DNA from: Bacteroidales bacterium
GTDB taxonomy: Bacteria > Bacteroidota > Bacteroidia > Bacteroidales > Lentimicrobiaceae
DNA: 64,000 nt
Reading direction: 5' to 3'
NCBI GenBank assembly: GCA_016705005.1
Contig: JADIZB010000038.1
Span: 186,001-250,000 of the forward strand
The notes below the pieces were generated by a model that worked only from the letters and a program-made list of their open reading frames with translations, was not told where the DNA came from and made no database searches. A program made the translations under genes and the position numbers. Of the stretch, positions 27,304-36,031 are shown one piece after another. Each line of letters begins with the position of its first letter. The first letter of the stretch is position 1.

Positions 27304-28905
27304 ATGCTGAAATCCTTCAAAGTTCCCAACAACATTGTCATTGTTTTCTCAATCATCATTATTGCTGCGGTGCTTACCTGGATCGTTCCCGGGGGAAAGT
27401 ATGACCGCCAGACCATAAAAGTGAATGGGGTAGAAAGAACTGTCATCGTAAATGACACCTATAAAACCATCGATAGTCAGCCACAGACATGGCAGATTTT
27501 CTCAGCTTTCTATAAAGGATTTATCAATATGTCGCACATCATCGTGTTTATACTGATGATCGGCGGAGCATTCTGGATCATGAATGAAACAAAATCGATT
27601 GATATCGGAATTCTTTCATTCCTGCACCTTACCAAACGATTTGAACGATGGAAACTTGTAAGGATGCTTGGAGTTGACAACATCATCATGGCATTTATCA
27701 TGATCATTTTCAGCGCCTTCGGTGCTATTTTCGGCATGGCCGAAGAAACACTCGCATTTACCATCATCTTTGTGCAACTGGGCATCAGAATGGGTTACGA
27801 TTCACTGGTAGGCATAGGCCTGTGTTATTTTGCTGCCCACATCGGCTTTGCAGGGGCTATTCTCAACCCTTTCACGATAGGTATCGCCCAGGGACTTTCA
27901 AGTGTCCCGTTGTTTACAGGAATTGAATACCGCGTTGTATGCTGGTTTATCTTCACTTTCCTGGCCATCGCTTTCGTTCTCTGGTATGCCAAAAGGGTGA
28001 AAAAGAATCCTAAAAAATCAATCATGTTCAACGAAGATGAGTACTGGAGAAAAAGGAACGAGTCGGATGTTGAAACCATCACCTACTATACACCAAAGTC
28101 AGCCTGGATTGTTGGTGGAGTGCTTTTCATTATCATGCTTATCTATTCATTCTACTTCCCCACGACCAATCTTAGGGTTGGACTAACTACCGTTAACGGA
28201 CCATTTATTCCGGTCTTAACAGTAGTTTATGCCATAACCAGTTTCTTTGCACTACGGAAATCATTGCACTTTTATATCCTGAACATCCTGGCTTTTACCA
28301 TTTTTTACCTGGTTCTCGGCGTTCTTGGCTATGACTGGTATATCATGGAGATAGCGGCATTGTTCCTCGCTATGGGTATTTTTACGGGTTTTGCCGCAGG
28401 GAAAAAGAATTCAGAAATTACAAAGCTGTTTCAGGAAGGCGTTAAAGATATTGTTTCTGCCGCCCTGGTTGTTGGATTTGCCGGTGGTATCATTGCCATT
28501 CTGAACGACGGACTGATCATCGATACCGTGTTGCATTCCCTGGCCAACTCACTGAAAGGTACCGGCCAGTTGACGGCAGTAACCATAATGTACGGGTTCC
28601 AGTCGCTGCTCAACCTCATAATCACCTCCGGCTCAGCCAAGGCTGCCCTCACCATTCCCATCATGGCCCAGTTTTCGGATATTATAGGACTCTCCCGACA
28701 AGCCACCATAACAGCGTTCCAGTTCGGAGCCGGCATTACAGACATGATCGCGCCCACTTCAGGTGTCCTGATTGGTGTATTGGGCATCGCAAAAGTCCCC
28801 TACGGCAAATGGGTGAAGTTTATCCTGCCATTTATGCTCTTCCTGGCTTTTGTTGCATGGTTGTTGCTGATCCCGACTGTAACCATGAAATTGAGCGGAT
28901 TCTAG
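27304..28905 (+). CDS. YfcC-family (DcuC-like) anion or amino-acid transporter
   Basis: About 533 aa from the ATG at 27304 (MLKSFKVPNNIVIVFSIIII); a longer frame begins inside the mscL terminator and is rejected. Twelve or more hydrophobic segments, an early TWIVPGGKYDR motif and a conserved late region (SGSAKAALTIPIMAQF ... ITDMIAPTSGVLIGVLG) identify the PF03606-type family. Members transport C4-dicarboxylates, amino acids or basic peptide breakdown products; substrate not predictable. Confidence 0.87.
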   Translation: MLKSFKVPNNIVIVFSIIIIAAVLTWIVPGGKYDRQTIKVNGVERTVIVNDTYKTIDSQPQTWQIFSAFYKGFINMSHIIVFILMIGGAFWIMNETKSIDIGILSFLHLTKRFERWKLVRMLGVDNIIMAFIMIIFSAFGAIFGMAEETLAFTIIFVQLGIRMGYDSLVGIGLCYFAAHIGFAGAILNPFTIGIAQGLSSVPLFTGIEYRVVCWFIFTFLAIAFVLWYAKRVKKNPKKSIMFNEDEYWRKRNESDVETITYYTPKSAWIVGGVLFIIMLIYSFYFPTTNLRVGLTTVNGPFIPVLTVVYAITSFFALRKSLHFYILNILAFTIFYLVLGVLGYDWYIMEIAALFLAMGIFTGFAAGKKNSEITKLFQEGVKDIVSAALVVGFAGGIIAILNDGLIIDTVLHSLANSLKGTGQLTAVTIMYGFQSLLNLIITSGSAKAALTIPIMAQFSDIIGLSRQATITAFQFGAGITDMIAPTSGVLIGVLGIAKVPYGKWVKFILPFMLFLAFVAWLLLIPTVTMKLSGF

Positions 28906-29173
28906 ATACCAAAGTCCATTTCTATTGGGAAACTCTCAAATCCTGCCTGACCTCTATCGGCGGGCAAAACTACAGGCAGGGTCCAATGGGCTTAAAATAT
29001 TGATATTTAATATTTTACAAACTGAACTCATATTTTGTCAATAATCTGACAACCAACCATCCAATAGCAATTGGTTGTATATTAAAACAAGCAGTCTCAG
29101 ATCAGTTGTGTGAATTACGGTCTGCCCGGTGATTCGGGCTTGCAGAAAATCACTTTTCAATAATACATGTTCT

Positions 29174-30061
29174 ATGAAGATCCTTTCCTTTGATTTTTCA
29201 ACATTTGCAGAAACCAACCACAAAATTGTACAGTATGTCATAGTTGCAGTGGTCATTTCCGCACTGGCAGTCATACTAGCAAGAATTCTGCAAAAAATAA
29301 TGAAGGTTTACTTTGAGCGTTCAAGCCATGTACTCAGGGTTGACCCCACCAGGTATAAATTCCTTCGGAATGCTGTCAGCTTCGTGGTTTTCATGCTTGC
29401 TATCACCCTCATATTCTATACTGTTCCTGAACTAAGAACCATTGGCATCACCCTGTTTGCCGGTGCGGGAATCTTTGCTGCCATCATCGGATTTGCATCG
29501 CAGGAAGCCTTTTCGAACATCATCAGCGGCATTTTCATTGTTATCTTCAAACCTTTCAGGGTAGGCGACAACATCAAAATAGGCGATATCCATCAGGGTG
29601 TGGTTGAAGACATCACCCTTCGGCATACCATTATCAATAACTTTGAAAACCGCCGGATCATTATCCCGAATACGGTCATCAGTTCACAAACCATCATCAA
29701 TTCAACCATCGAAGACGAAAAAGTATGTACCTTTATAGAGGTTGGGATCAGCTACGAAAGTGATCTGGAAAAAGCCAAAACCATCCTCAGTGAAACTGTT
29801 GAAGCCCACCCGAACTGCCTCGACAACAGATCTCCGCAGGAAATCATGGAAGGTGTGCCTCAGGTGATAGTGCGGGTAATTTCCTTTGGTGAATCATCAG
29901 TCAATCTCAGGGCATACGGCTGGGCTGCCAATACCGGAGAAGGATTTGTTATGAAATGTGATGTTTTTGAATCGCTGAAGCAGAGATTTCAGGATGGTGG
30001 AATTGAATTCCCCTATCCACACCGGACGATTGTCTATAAAAAGATTGAAGATGAAAAGTAA
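29174..30061 (+). CDS. MscS-family mechanosensitive ion channel
   Basis: 295 aa from the ATG at 29174. Two to three N-terminal membrane segments lead to the pore-lining TM3 and the conserved GFASQEAFSNIISGIFIVIF motif, then the beta domain (FRVGDNIKIGDIHQGVVEDI, RIIIPNTVISSQTIIN) and the alpha-beta C-terminal domain. Gates on membrane tension. Overlaps corA by 11 bases, so the two are probably co-translated. Confidence 0.92.
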   Translation: MKILSFDFSTFAETNHKIVQYVIVAVVISALAVILARILQKIMKVYFERSSHVLRVDPTRYKFLRNAVSFVVFMLAITLIFYTVPELRTIGITLFAGAGIFAAIIGFASQEAFSNIISGIFIVIFKPFRVGDNIKIGDIHQGVVEDITLRHTIINNFENRRIIIPNTVISSQTIINSTIEDEKVCTFIEVGISYESDLEKAKTILSETVEAHPNCLDNRSPQEIMEGVPQVIVRVISFGESSVNLRAYGWAANTGEGFVMKCDVFESLKQRFQDGGIEFPYPHRTIVYKKIEDEK

Positions 30062-31136
30062 ACCCATTGTCAAAAAGTCAAACAGTATTCGCAACTATCG
30101 TAAAAAATCAGGCTTACCGCCAGGAACGCTGGTTTATACAGGCAACTTAAGCCATGAGACATCATTTGATCTTTTTTGTTTCGATGCTAAAACGATTGAG
30201 CGAACCGAATCGGACAAGATTGAAGAAATTATAAAAAAAACGGACAAAAGCAGAAACAACTGGATCAACATCAACGGACTTACCAATACGGAACTCATCA
30301 GTAAACTGGGCGACCATCACACCTTACACCCATTAATGCTTGAGGATGTACTTAACACCGAATCGGTGCCCAAAATTGAAAACTATGGCGATGTGCTCTT
30401 CATCAGCCTTAAGATGCTGAAATGGAACGAAGAGATGAACTCCATCGAGGCCGAGCAGATCAGTTTTATTCTTGGACAAAACTACCTTCTCTCTTTTCAG
30501 GAAATAGAAGGGGATGTATTTCAGCCTGTCAGGGAACGGTTGCTGAATGGATTAAGCAAAGCCCGCGAAAAAAGCATCGATTTTCTTGCCTATGTGTTGA
30601 TTGATAAGATAGTCGACAATTACTTTGTCATTCTTGAGAAGATTGAGGATCATATAGAATCTACTGAGCTTGAACTGATCAGGGATACAGATCTGATCTC
30701 CCCTGGGCATCTCATGCATCTGAAAAAACAATTGATTCAGATCCGTAAGCATGTTTATCCGCTAAGGGATGAAATCAGGAAACTGCAGCGCGACGAATCA
30801 ATACTGATCGATCGTAAAACCATCAAATACATTAACGACCTTTACGATCACCTGCAGAACATCATTCAAAACCTTGAAAGTTTCCGTGATACCATAAGCA
30901 ACCTGATGGAGCTTTATTCATCAACCATCTCAAACAAACTCAACAGTGTGATGAAGACGCTGACGGTGGTGGGCGTGATCTTCATCCCGCTAACCTTCAT
31001 CGTCGGCCTCTATGGTATGAACTTTGATTATATGCCGGAACTTCGCTACCACTGGGGCTATCCTGTCGTGCTGATTGCGATGCTGTTCATCTCTGCCGGT
31101 ATGTATATGTATATGAAATCGAGGAAATGGTTTTAG
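30051..31136 (+). CDS. corA: CorA-family magnesium/cobalt transporter
   Basis: 361 aa. A large cytoplasmic alpha-beta domain with a long helix (LMHLKKQLIQIRKHVYPLRD) precedes two C-terminal membrane segments with the diagnostic GMN signature in LYGMNFDYMPEL and a final MYMYMKSRKWF. I chose the ATG at 30051 (MKSKPIVKKSN), which overlaps the MscS gene end; a start 57 bases upstream would lie deeper inside it. Forms a pentameric channel for Mg2+ or Co2+. Confidence 0.92.
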   Translation: MKSKPIVKKSNSIRNYRKKSGLPPGTLVYTGNLSHETSFDLFCFDAKTIERTESDKIEEIIKKTDKSRNNWININGLTNTELISKLGDHHTLHPLMLEDVLNTESVPKIENYGDVLFISLKMLKWNEEMNSIEAEQISFILGQNYLLSFQEIEGDVFQPVRERLLNGLSKAREKSIDFLAYVLIDKIVDNYFVILEKIEDHIESTELELIRDTDLISPGHLMHLKKQLIQIRKHVYPLRDEIRKLQRDESILIDRKTIKYINDLYDHLQNIIQNLESFRDTISNLMELYSSTISNKLNSVMKTLTVVGVIFIPLTFIVGLYGMNFDYMPELRYHWGYPVVLIAMLFISAGMYMYMKSRKWF

Positions 31137-31282
31137 AGAAATAATTCCGAATGTCTAAATTTCTAATTTCTAATTTCTAACCATAATTCCGGTTTTGGGA
31201 GGATAAACCGGTGGTTTTCAGAATTTCCCGTCCTCCAATCATCCAATACTCCAATACTCCAAATCCAATCCAATCCCAATCA

Positions 31283-31328
31283 TCAAATCCTCAAATCCTC
31301 AAATCCTCAAATCCTCAAATCCTCAAAT
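31283..31328 (+). repeat. Tandem 8-bp repeat TCAAATCC
   Basis: Five complete units and a partial sixth, in a wider tract of CCAATACT and CCAAATCC sequences between corA and the next gene. No protospacer-like variable parts, so not a CRISPR array. Confidence 0.9.
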
Positions 31329-31424
31329 TAAAACAGGAATTCACAAATCTTAACATTCGCATGGAACGATAATTGCAATCATTAAATGTTTTTGCTTAAT
31401 TTTAAGCATTCTTACATTGGCTCC

Positions 31425-32051
31425 ATGACACTCAGAAAAATCGGAATCATTTTACTGTTGCTTACCGGGATTACTGCTCATGCTCAGTATTTTGGAGAAC
31501 CATTCAGTCCTTATTCAGGTAGCGCAGGGTTTCCTGCTGGCAGTAATGTTTCATCTTCTTACCAATTCAACCTGCAGACCGGTGCCTTTTTCAATTCCGG
31601 CTATGGCGGGGGCAGCCTTTTCAATTCATATGTTGCGCCTTCATTCAGCAAAGATCTGGGGAAAAAGTTCACATTATCGGCCGGAGCGGTAATTTCCAAT
31701 TCAACCTTTACGGATGTCTCCATGATAAGCTCCGAGGGAACTTTAAAACCATACTCCGGCAACCTGACTAATTTTACGCTGTATGCAGCAGGTGCCTATC
31801 AGGTAAATGAAAGACTTACGGTAACCGGATCAGCATTCAAGACCATCAACCCGGCCTTCAATGCCAGGCTTAACCCCGATAAATTGCGAATGGAAGCCCA
31901 GGGCATGAGTTTCGGTTTTGGTTATCAGGTCAGTGAGAATGTACACATCGGTGCTGAAATCAGATACCAGCAAGGCAACAGTAATATATATTCTCCATAC
32001 GGAATTCAGGGCAACAGCCCCTTTTTGAATAATGGCATGGTTGGATATTGA
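31425..32051 (+). CDS. Hypothetical outer-membrane beta-barrel protein
   Basis: 208 aa from the ATG at 31425, which opens a signal peptide (MTLRKIGIILLLLTG, cleavage near AHAQY); a start 13 codons upstream only adds a non-signal stretch. The mature protein is rich in Gly, Ser, Tyr and Phe with alternating strands (LTNFTLYAAGAYQV, MSFGFGYQVSENVHIGAEIRY), consistent with a small porin-like barrel. No family recognised. Confidence 0.7.
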   Translation: MTLRKIGIILLLLTGITAHAQYFGEPFSPYSGSAGFPAGSNVSSSYQFNLQTGAFFNSGYGGGSLFNSYVAPSFSKDLGKKFTLSAGAVISNSTFTDVSMISSEGTLKPYSGNLTNFTLYAAGAYQVNERLTVTGSAFKTINPAFNARLNPDKLRMEAQGMSFGFGYQVSENVHIGAEIRYQQGNSNIYSPYGIQGNSPFLNNGMVGY

Positions 32052-32179
32052 AAATGGCCGGTTGTGATTGATACACTTCGGTTGCGCCCACCTGAATGCC
32101 TACTGCCTACTGCCAACTACCTACCAAATACATCAAACAACGAACCCCCAACCCCCAACCATTAACTTTCAAAGCCTGA

Positions 32180-32944
32180 ATGCTGATCCTGATTTCCCCC
32201 AGCAAGACACTTGATTTCAAGAGCCCGGTTACCATCCAGGGTCACACTGATCCTGAATTGATCAATTATTCGAAAAAACTGGCAGCCATCCTTAAACGCA
32301 AATCGCCCCGCGATCTGGCTGCATTGATGGACATCAGCGCAAACCTGGCCGAACTTACGGCATTCCGCTATAGTGAATGGCATCACCCCTACCCTGCCGG
32401 CAAAGCCCGCCCGGCATTGTCGGCTTTTAAGGGCGACGTTTATGAAGGATTAAAGGCATGGGAATTGGATGAAGAACAGCTGGCATTTGCCGGAAAACAC
32501 CTGCGTATACTCTCAGGTCTTTATGGATTGCTGAAGCCGGCCGATCTTATGCTTGCCTACAGGCTTGAGATGGGCACAGCCCTGGAGGGAAAGGATTTCA
32601 ACAACCTCTATCAGTTCTGGGGTAACCGGATAACACGACAGGTAAAAACAGCCTTAAAAGCATCCGGCAGCAATGCGCTGATCAATCTGGCTTCGGATGA
32701 ATACGCGAAAGCCGTTGATTTTAAATCAATCAAAGCCAGGGTGATTACCCCTGTTTTTAACGAATTCAGGAACGGAACCTATAAGTTTATCAGTTATAAT
32801 GGCAAAAGAGCCCGGGGGCTGATGACCCGCTTTGTAATCGAAAGGAATATTACCGATCCGGAGCAGATGAAACTATTCAATGATGAAGGTTATGAATTCC
32901 TGGAGAAGGAATCGAAGGGAGATCGCTGGTTTTTTGCCAGATAA
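32180..32944 (+). CDS. yaaA: Peroxide stress protein YaaA (DUF328/UPF0246)
   Basis: 254 aa, the family length. MLILISPSKTLDF at the N-terminus, the LSGLYGLLKPADLMLAYRLEMG core and the C-terminal FISYNGKRARGLMTRFV segment are diagnostic. In E. coli YaaA lowers free intracellular iron under hydrogen peroxide stress. The start codon directly gives the conserved N-terminus. A response-regulator fragment begins 16 bases after its stop. Confidence 0.95.
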   Translation: MLILISPSKTLDFKSPVTIQGHTDPELINYSKKLAAILKRKSPRDLAALMDISANLAELTAFRYSEWHHPYPAGKARPALSAFKGDVYEGLKAWELDEEQLAFAGKHLRILSGLYGLLKPADLMLAYRLEMGTALEGKDFNNLYQFWGNRITRQVKTALKASGSNALINLASDEYAKAVDFKSIKARVITPVFNEFRNGTYKFISYNGKRARGLMTRFVIERNITDPEQMKLFNDEGYEFLEKESKGDRWFFAR

Positions 32945-32960
32945 AGAAATTAATTTTCGA

Positions 32961-33173
32961 AGCAAGCCCGGAATGGACGGCCTTGAAGCCAGCAGGCAGA
33001 TCAGGAAAATCAGCAGCAAGGTCATAATCATCGCCCAGACAGCCCATGGACTTGCAGGAGACAGAGTTAAATCGATCGAAGCAGGTTGCAACGATTATAT
33101 TTCGAAGCCCTTAAACCGGCAATTGCTGATCAAATTAATCAGGAACCAGTTACAGGCAAAAACAAATAACTGA
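32961..33173 (+). pseudogene. Remnant of a response-regulator receiver domain
   Basis: In one frame this stretch reads PGMDGLEASRQIRK, then AQTAHGLAGDR, EAGCNDYISKPLN and LLIKLIRNQL: the second half of a REC domain, including the Thr and Lys switch residues, but without the N-terminal acidic pocket and the phosphoacceptor Asp segment. It has no start codon of its own in a proper context. A decayed gene, the nearby yaaA having replaced or been joined to its 5' part. Confidence 0.75.
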
Positions 33174-33265
33174 CCTGTTTTGCTTCACTCTTCACTTTAC
33201 TCTTTTTACCCGCCTGAGAAGCGGCGGGCAGGCTTTACACTTTTTACTTTGAGCTTACAACTTCT

Positions 33266-33409
33266 TTCCACAATCCCAATCTCCTCCTCCGTTAACCCAT
33301 AAAGTTCATAAACCATCATGACAATTTCCTGATCGGTTTTCTCTATTTCTGCTTTTATGGCCATAGCTTGTTGCGCCTCCTGCAGAAATCAGGTTTCCCA
33401 TCCGGCTTC
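33266..33409 (-). pseudogene. Truncated duplicate of the R-M gene 3' end
   Basis: 144 bases that match 34370-34513, near the 3' end of the type IIG gene, with about 14 differences by eye. The copy is only a fragment and lies 17 bases beyond the stop of the NYN gene. So the NYN gene sits between a relic and the full copy of the same R-M tail, as if inserted with, or after, a duplication. Confidence 0.85.
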
Positions 33410-33425
33410 AGGATTTATGGCTATT

Positions 33426-34043
33426 TTATGTCCATTCTATAGGTTTGTGAAGGATATAACCATCTTTCTTTACAACTTCCGGTGGAAACTGGTTATCGGC
33501 AAGTTTTTTACGTCCAATGGTAAAATAGCCTTTCGCCACCAGGGAAACGGAATTGTTGAAACGTTTAGGAGGAAACGCAATCAACACGCGTTTGCGGGGA
33601 AAATGAGCATGAATTTCTTTAACCGGCGGAACTAAATCACTATCACCTGAAATTAACATAGCAATATCATATTGATCAGTAAAAGCATCGATCATCATTT
33701 GTGTCGCAATGTTAACATCAGTCATTTTTTCATTATAATTCGCCCATATATTACCACATCTTCTGCACTCAATAGTCCCTTTTTGATAGTGGCCATAATA
33801 GACTTTTATACCAGTAGTCTCAAGAGCTTCAATATAAGTAATTTGTCGTTTTTGTTTATCCGGATTATTACTTACACTTGAGGTGAAATATTTAATTCCT
33901 GATAATTCCTGATCGGGCTTTATTAAGTCCAATACTAATTTATTTATATCCAGCCATTTACAATTGTTAAATCCAGCTTCTTTGATACCAAAATATAGGT
34001 TGAATCCATCAACATAAACGATTACCCGTTCTTTTTTTTGCAT
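33426..34043 (-). CDS. NYN-domain (LabA/PIN-like) putative ribonuclease
   Basis: 205 aa. VIVYVDGFNLYFG at the N-terminus carries the first catalytic Asp; KMTDVNIATQMMIDAF and MLISGDSDLVPPVKEI carry the others, the arrangement of NYN/PIN nucleases (LabA, MARF1-like). A CRRC pair (CRRCGNIW) may be half of a zinc site. Family knowledge: metal-dependent RNases, some in defence or toxin contexts. Its position beside a type IIG R-M gene, with a truncated copy of that gene on its other side, points to a mobile or defence-associated role. Composition is more AT-rich than its neighbours. Confidence 0.85.
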   Translation of the reverse strand: MQKKERVIVYVDGFNLYFGIKEAGFNNCKWLDINKLVLDLIKPDQELSGIKYFTSSVSNNPDKQKRQITYIEALETTGIKVYYGHYQKGTIECRRCGNIWANYNEKMTDVNIATQMMIDAFTDQYDIAMLISGDSDLVPPVKEIHAHFPRKRVLIAFPPKRFNNSVSLVAKGYFTIGRKKLADNQFPPEVVKKDGYILHKPIEWT

Positions 34044-34070
34044 AAAACTTGCCTATTACTTACTTATCAC

Positions 34071-34101
34071 TTGCTTTTACTATAATAATGTCTTACTTTT
34101 G
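34071..34101 (+). promoter_or_regulatory. Consensus promoter of the predicted small RNA
   Basis: TTG at 34071-34073, a 20-base spacer and TACTTTTG at 34094-34101 match the Bacteroidota TTG-N19/20-TAnnTTTG promoter. It points away from the NYN gene, into a stretch without a coding frame. Confidence 0.6.
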
Positions 34102-34107
34102 TACAAC

Positions 34108-34168
34108 AGAAACATCACCAAAGATAGCATCTTTGGTCCGACGCTCCGAAAGGGGCGTTTCTCTTTTA
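34108..34168 (+). ncRNA. Predicted small RNA with own promoter and terminator
   Basis: Starting about 7 bases after a consensus -7 box, this region contains a perfect hairpin (ACCAAAGAT, loop AGC, ATCTTTGGT at 34117-34137) and then a 7-bp terminator hairpin (ACGCTCC, GAAA tetraloop, GGGGCGT at 34141-34158) followed by TTTCTCTTTT. No coding frame covers it. Promoter, structure and terminator together support a transcript of about 60 bases. The class is unknown to me; the exact start is inferred. Confidence 0.5.
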
Positions 34169-34354
34169 TACCAACTCTTTTTAATATTCATAATTGTGTG
34201 ATGACTGGCAAAGCGACCTCTATGCCTTCATTTCGCTTCAATGGGTAAACTTTCTGATTTAGTACTGCTTGCTTTTTTTCACTTTTCACTTTTTCACTTT
34301 TTCACGGGGCACTTTTCACTTTACGGGCTCTTTTGCTGTTTCTTGGCAGGCCTT
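34169..34354. other. Intergenic remainder with CACTTTTT simple repeats
   Basis: Contains repeated CACTTTTTCA units (about 34280-34322) between the small RNA and the R-M gene end. No gene seen. Confidence 0.5.
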
Positions 34355-36031
34355 TTACTTGCCATTCCCTTCCACAATCCCAATCTCCTCCTCCGTTAAC
34401 CCGTAAAGTTCATAAACCATCCGGTCAATTTCCTGATCGGTTTTTTCAATTTCTGCTTTTATGGCCAGGGCTTGTTGCGCCTCCTGCAAAAAGTAGGCTT
34501 CCCATTCGGCTTCTTCCGACAGCGAAAGTTTTACCTTCTTTTTCGCCAGCTCTTTTATAAACTCCGCATACGAAAGCAAATACCAGTTTTGCAGCTTGCC
34601 GGGCAGCTCTTCGAGGTTGAATTTGCGCTGGAGGGAGCGTTGGAATTTTAAAGTGATGGTTTTCAGATCAGAGGTTAACCGGGTGCGATCGGTTGCAAAT
34701 TGTGCAAGTGTTTCAGTCTGTTCTTCATTTGCTATGGGAACAGGGAAATGCTCAAAATATATTTTACGGATTTCGCGACGATTATCACCTAATTCAGGAC
34801 AATTCCACCAAATCCAAAGTTTAGCCAATGAAGAGTTAAATATGGCAGTGAGAAACAATAGAGAAACGGAATCATTTTGTGCAGAAAGGATAAAACATTT
34901 ATCGTTACAGAAAAAGCAACTTTCATCGTACATAAATGGAAAAACCGAAGTCATATTGGGATAGATGATTTTGGGTTTGGCAAAATCTTCGTGATAGTTG
35001 ATGCTGTCTTGTGTTTCAAACCACTTTCCGTTTGTCCTTTTACGAGCACCATTGTCACCGGTCTGTTTCAGACGGTCATAATCATATGAAAGCAAGTGTT
35101 CTTTGATTGCTGGATAATTCTCAATATCCAATTTTAAGGATGGGAATGTGCCTATCAAATATTCATAACCGGTTATTTCATAGGGGGAAATATCCCGACC
35201 GCGCACCATCGGCTTTATAAGTTCAGCACTCCTGGCATTCGTTTTAATTAACTTTTTTCGTGTTTCTTCATCAATGTAAAATGCTTCGTTATATCCTGTA
35301 AGTATTCCTCTAAAAATTGAAATTGGCAAATCTTTCAATTCGATGCTGTTCAATTTCATTTGTTCAAGTTTGTGTGCTTCGTCATGTGGTACTATTACCC
35401 AGCTCCCAACAGAGAATAAATTACCGGTTTTATTTAATTCAAATATGGTTTCTAAATCAACGGTTTTAGATTGTATTGCACACGCTTCAGTTTTACCTTG
35501 ATATGGTTCATTGGTTAGAATTAAAATGTGTGGATCAACAACTGCATCGGAAAATACAGGAATGCCAGGAAAATCAATTAGTTTTGTAGGGTTTGCTCTA
35601 CTTGAAAGAAATATCCTTAAACCCTCGCCATAATTCACCCTCAGCCATTTATTGGAAGTAATAAAGCCTAAAAAGCCTTTGGGCTTAAGTATTTGACAAC
35701 CTCGTTCATAAAATAGGCAATATAAGTCTGCGCCTTTATTATAAGTCTGATAGCCACATTTAGAGAGCATTTCACTCATTTCACCCATACTCTGAAGCTG
35801 CACATACGGAGGGTTCCCGATCACCACATCAAAGCCACCTTTGTATTCAGGGCGAAAAGCATGTTCACGGTTGCAGGTCATCATTTTTACAAGGGGCAGC
35901 AGCCCCTTGCTGAATGTCGTCAGGCGTTCATCCTGTTGCGGGGTTAGATCTCTGTTGTTAGCATCAATTACAAGGGGTTGCAACCCCTTGTAATTTGTAA
36001 AGTGATCATCCGGTATCGGGGTCAAATCCAT
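34355..36031 (-). CDS. Type IIG restriction-modification enzyme, C-terminal part (methylase motif IV and target recognition)
   Basis: 558 codons in a frame shifted by one base from the upstream piece. The frame first encodes two palindrome-derived repeats (LTPIPDDHFTNYKGLQPL, then LTTFSKGLLPL) and continues with the methylase catalytic motif IGNPPYVQLQ (residues 71-80), FLGFITSNKWLRVNYGEGLR and a target-recognition and coiled-coil C-terminus (YFEHFPVPI). It cannot act alone because SAM motif I is in the other piece. Together the two frames form one Eco57I-like type IIG gene. Adding one G in the palindrome at 36046-36064 would restore a single frame of roughly 1,320 codons. Confidence 0.85.
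   Translation of the reverse strand: MDLTPIPDDHFTNYKGLQPLVIDANNRDLTPQQDERLTTFSKGLLPLVKMMTCNREHAFRPEYKGGFDVVIGNPPYVQLQSMGEMSEMLSKCGYQTYNKGADLYCLFYERGCQILKPKGFLGFITSNKWLRVNYGEGLRIFLSSRANPTKLIDFPGIPVFSDAVVDPHILILTNEPYQGKTEACAIQSKTVDLETIFELNKTGNLFSVGSWVIVPHDEAHKLEQMKLNSIELKDLPISIFRGILTGYNEAFYIDEETRKKLIKTNARSAELIKPMVRGRDISPYEITGYEYLIGTFPSLKLDIENYPAIKEHLLSYDYDRLKQTGDNGARKRTNGKWFETQDSINYHEDFAKPKIIYPNMTSVFPFMYDESCFFCNDKCFILSAQNDSVSLLFLTAIFNSSLAKLWIWWNCPELGDNRREIRKIYFEHFPVPIANEEQTETLAQFATDRTRLTSDLKTITLKFQRSLQRKFNLEELPGKLQNWYLLSYAEFIKELAKKKVKLSLSEEAEWEAYFLQEAQQALAIKAEIEKTDQEIDRMVYELYGLTEEEIGIVEGNGK

Noticed and set aside
31240..31330. Tandem TCAAATCC tract as a possible CRISPR or origin iteron array
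   Set aside because: Units are adjacent with no spacers, low complexity, and no Cas or replication genes nearby.
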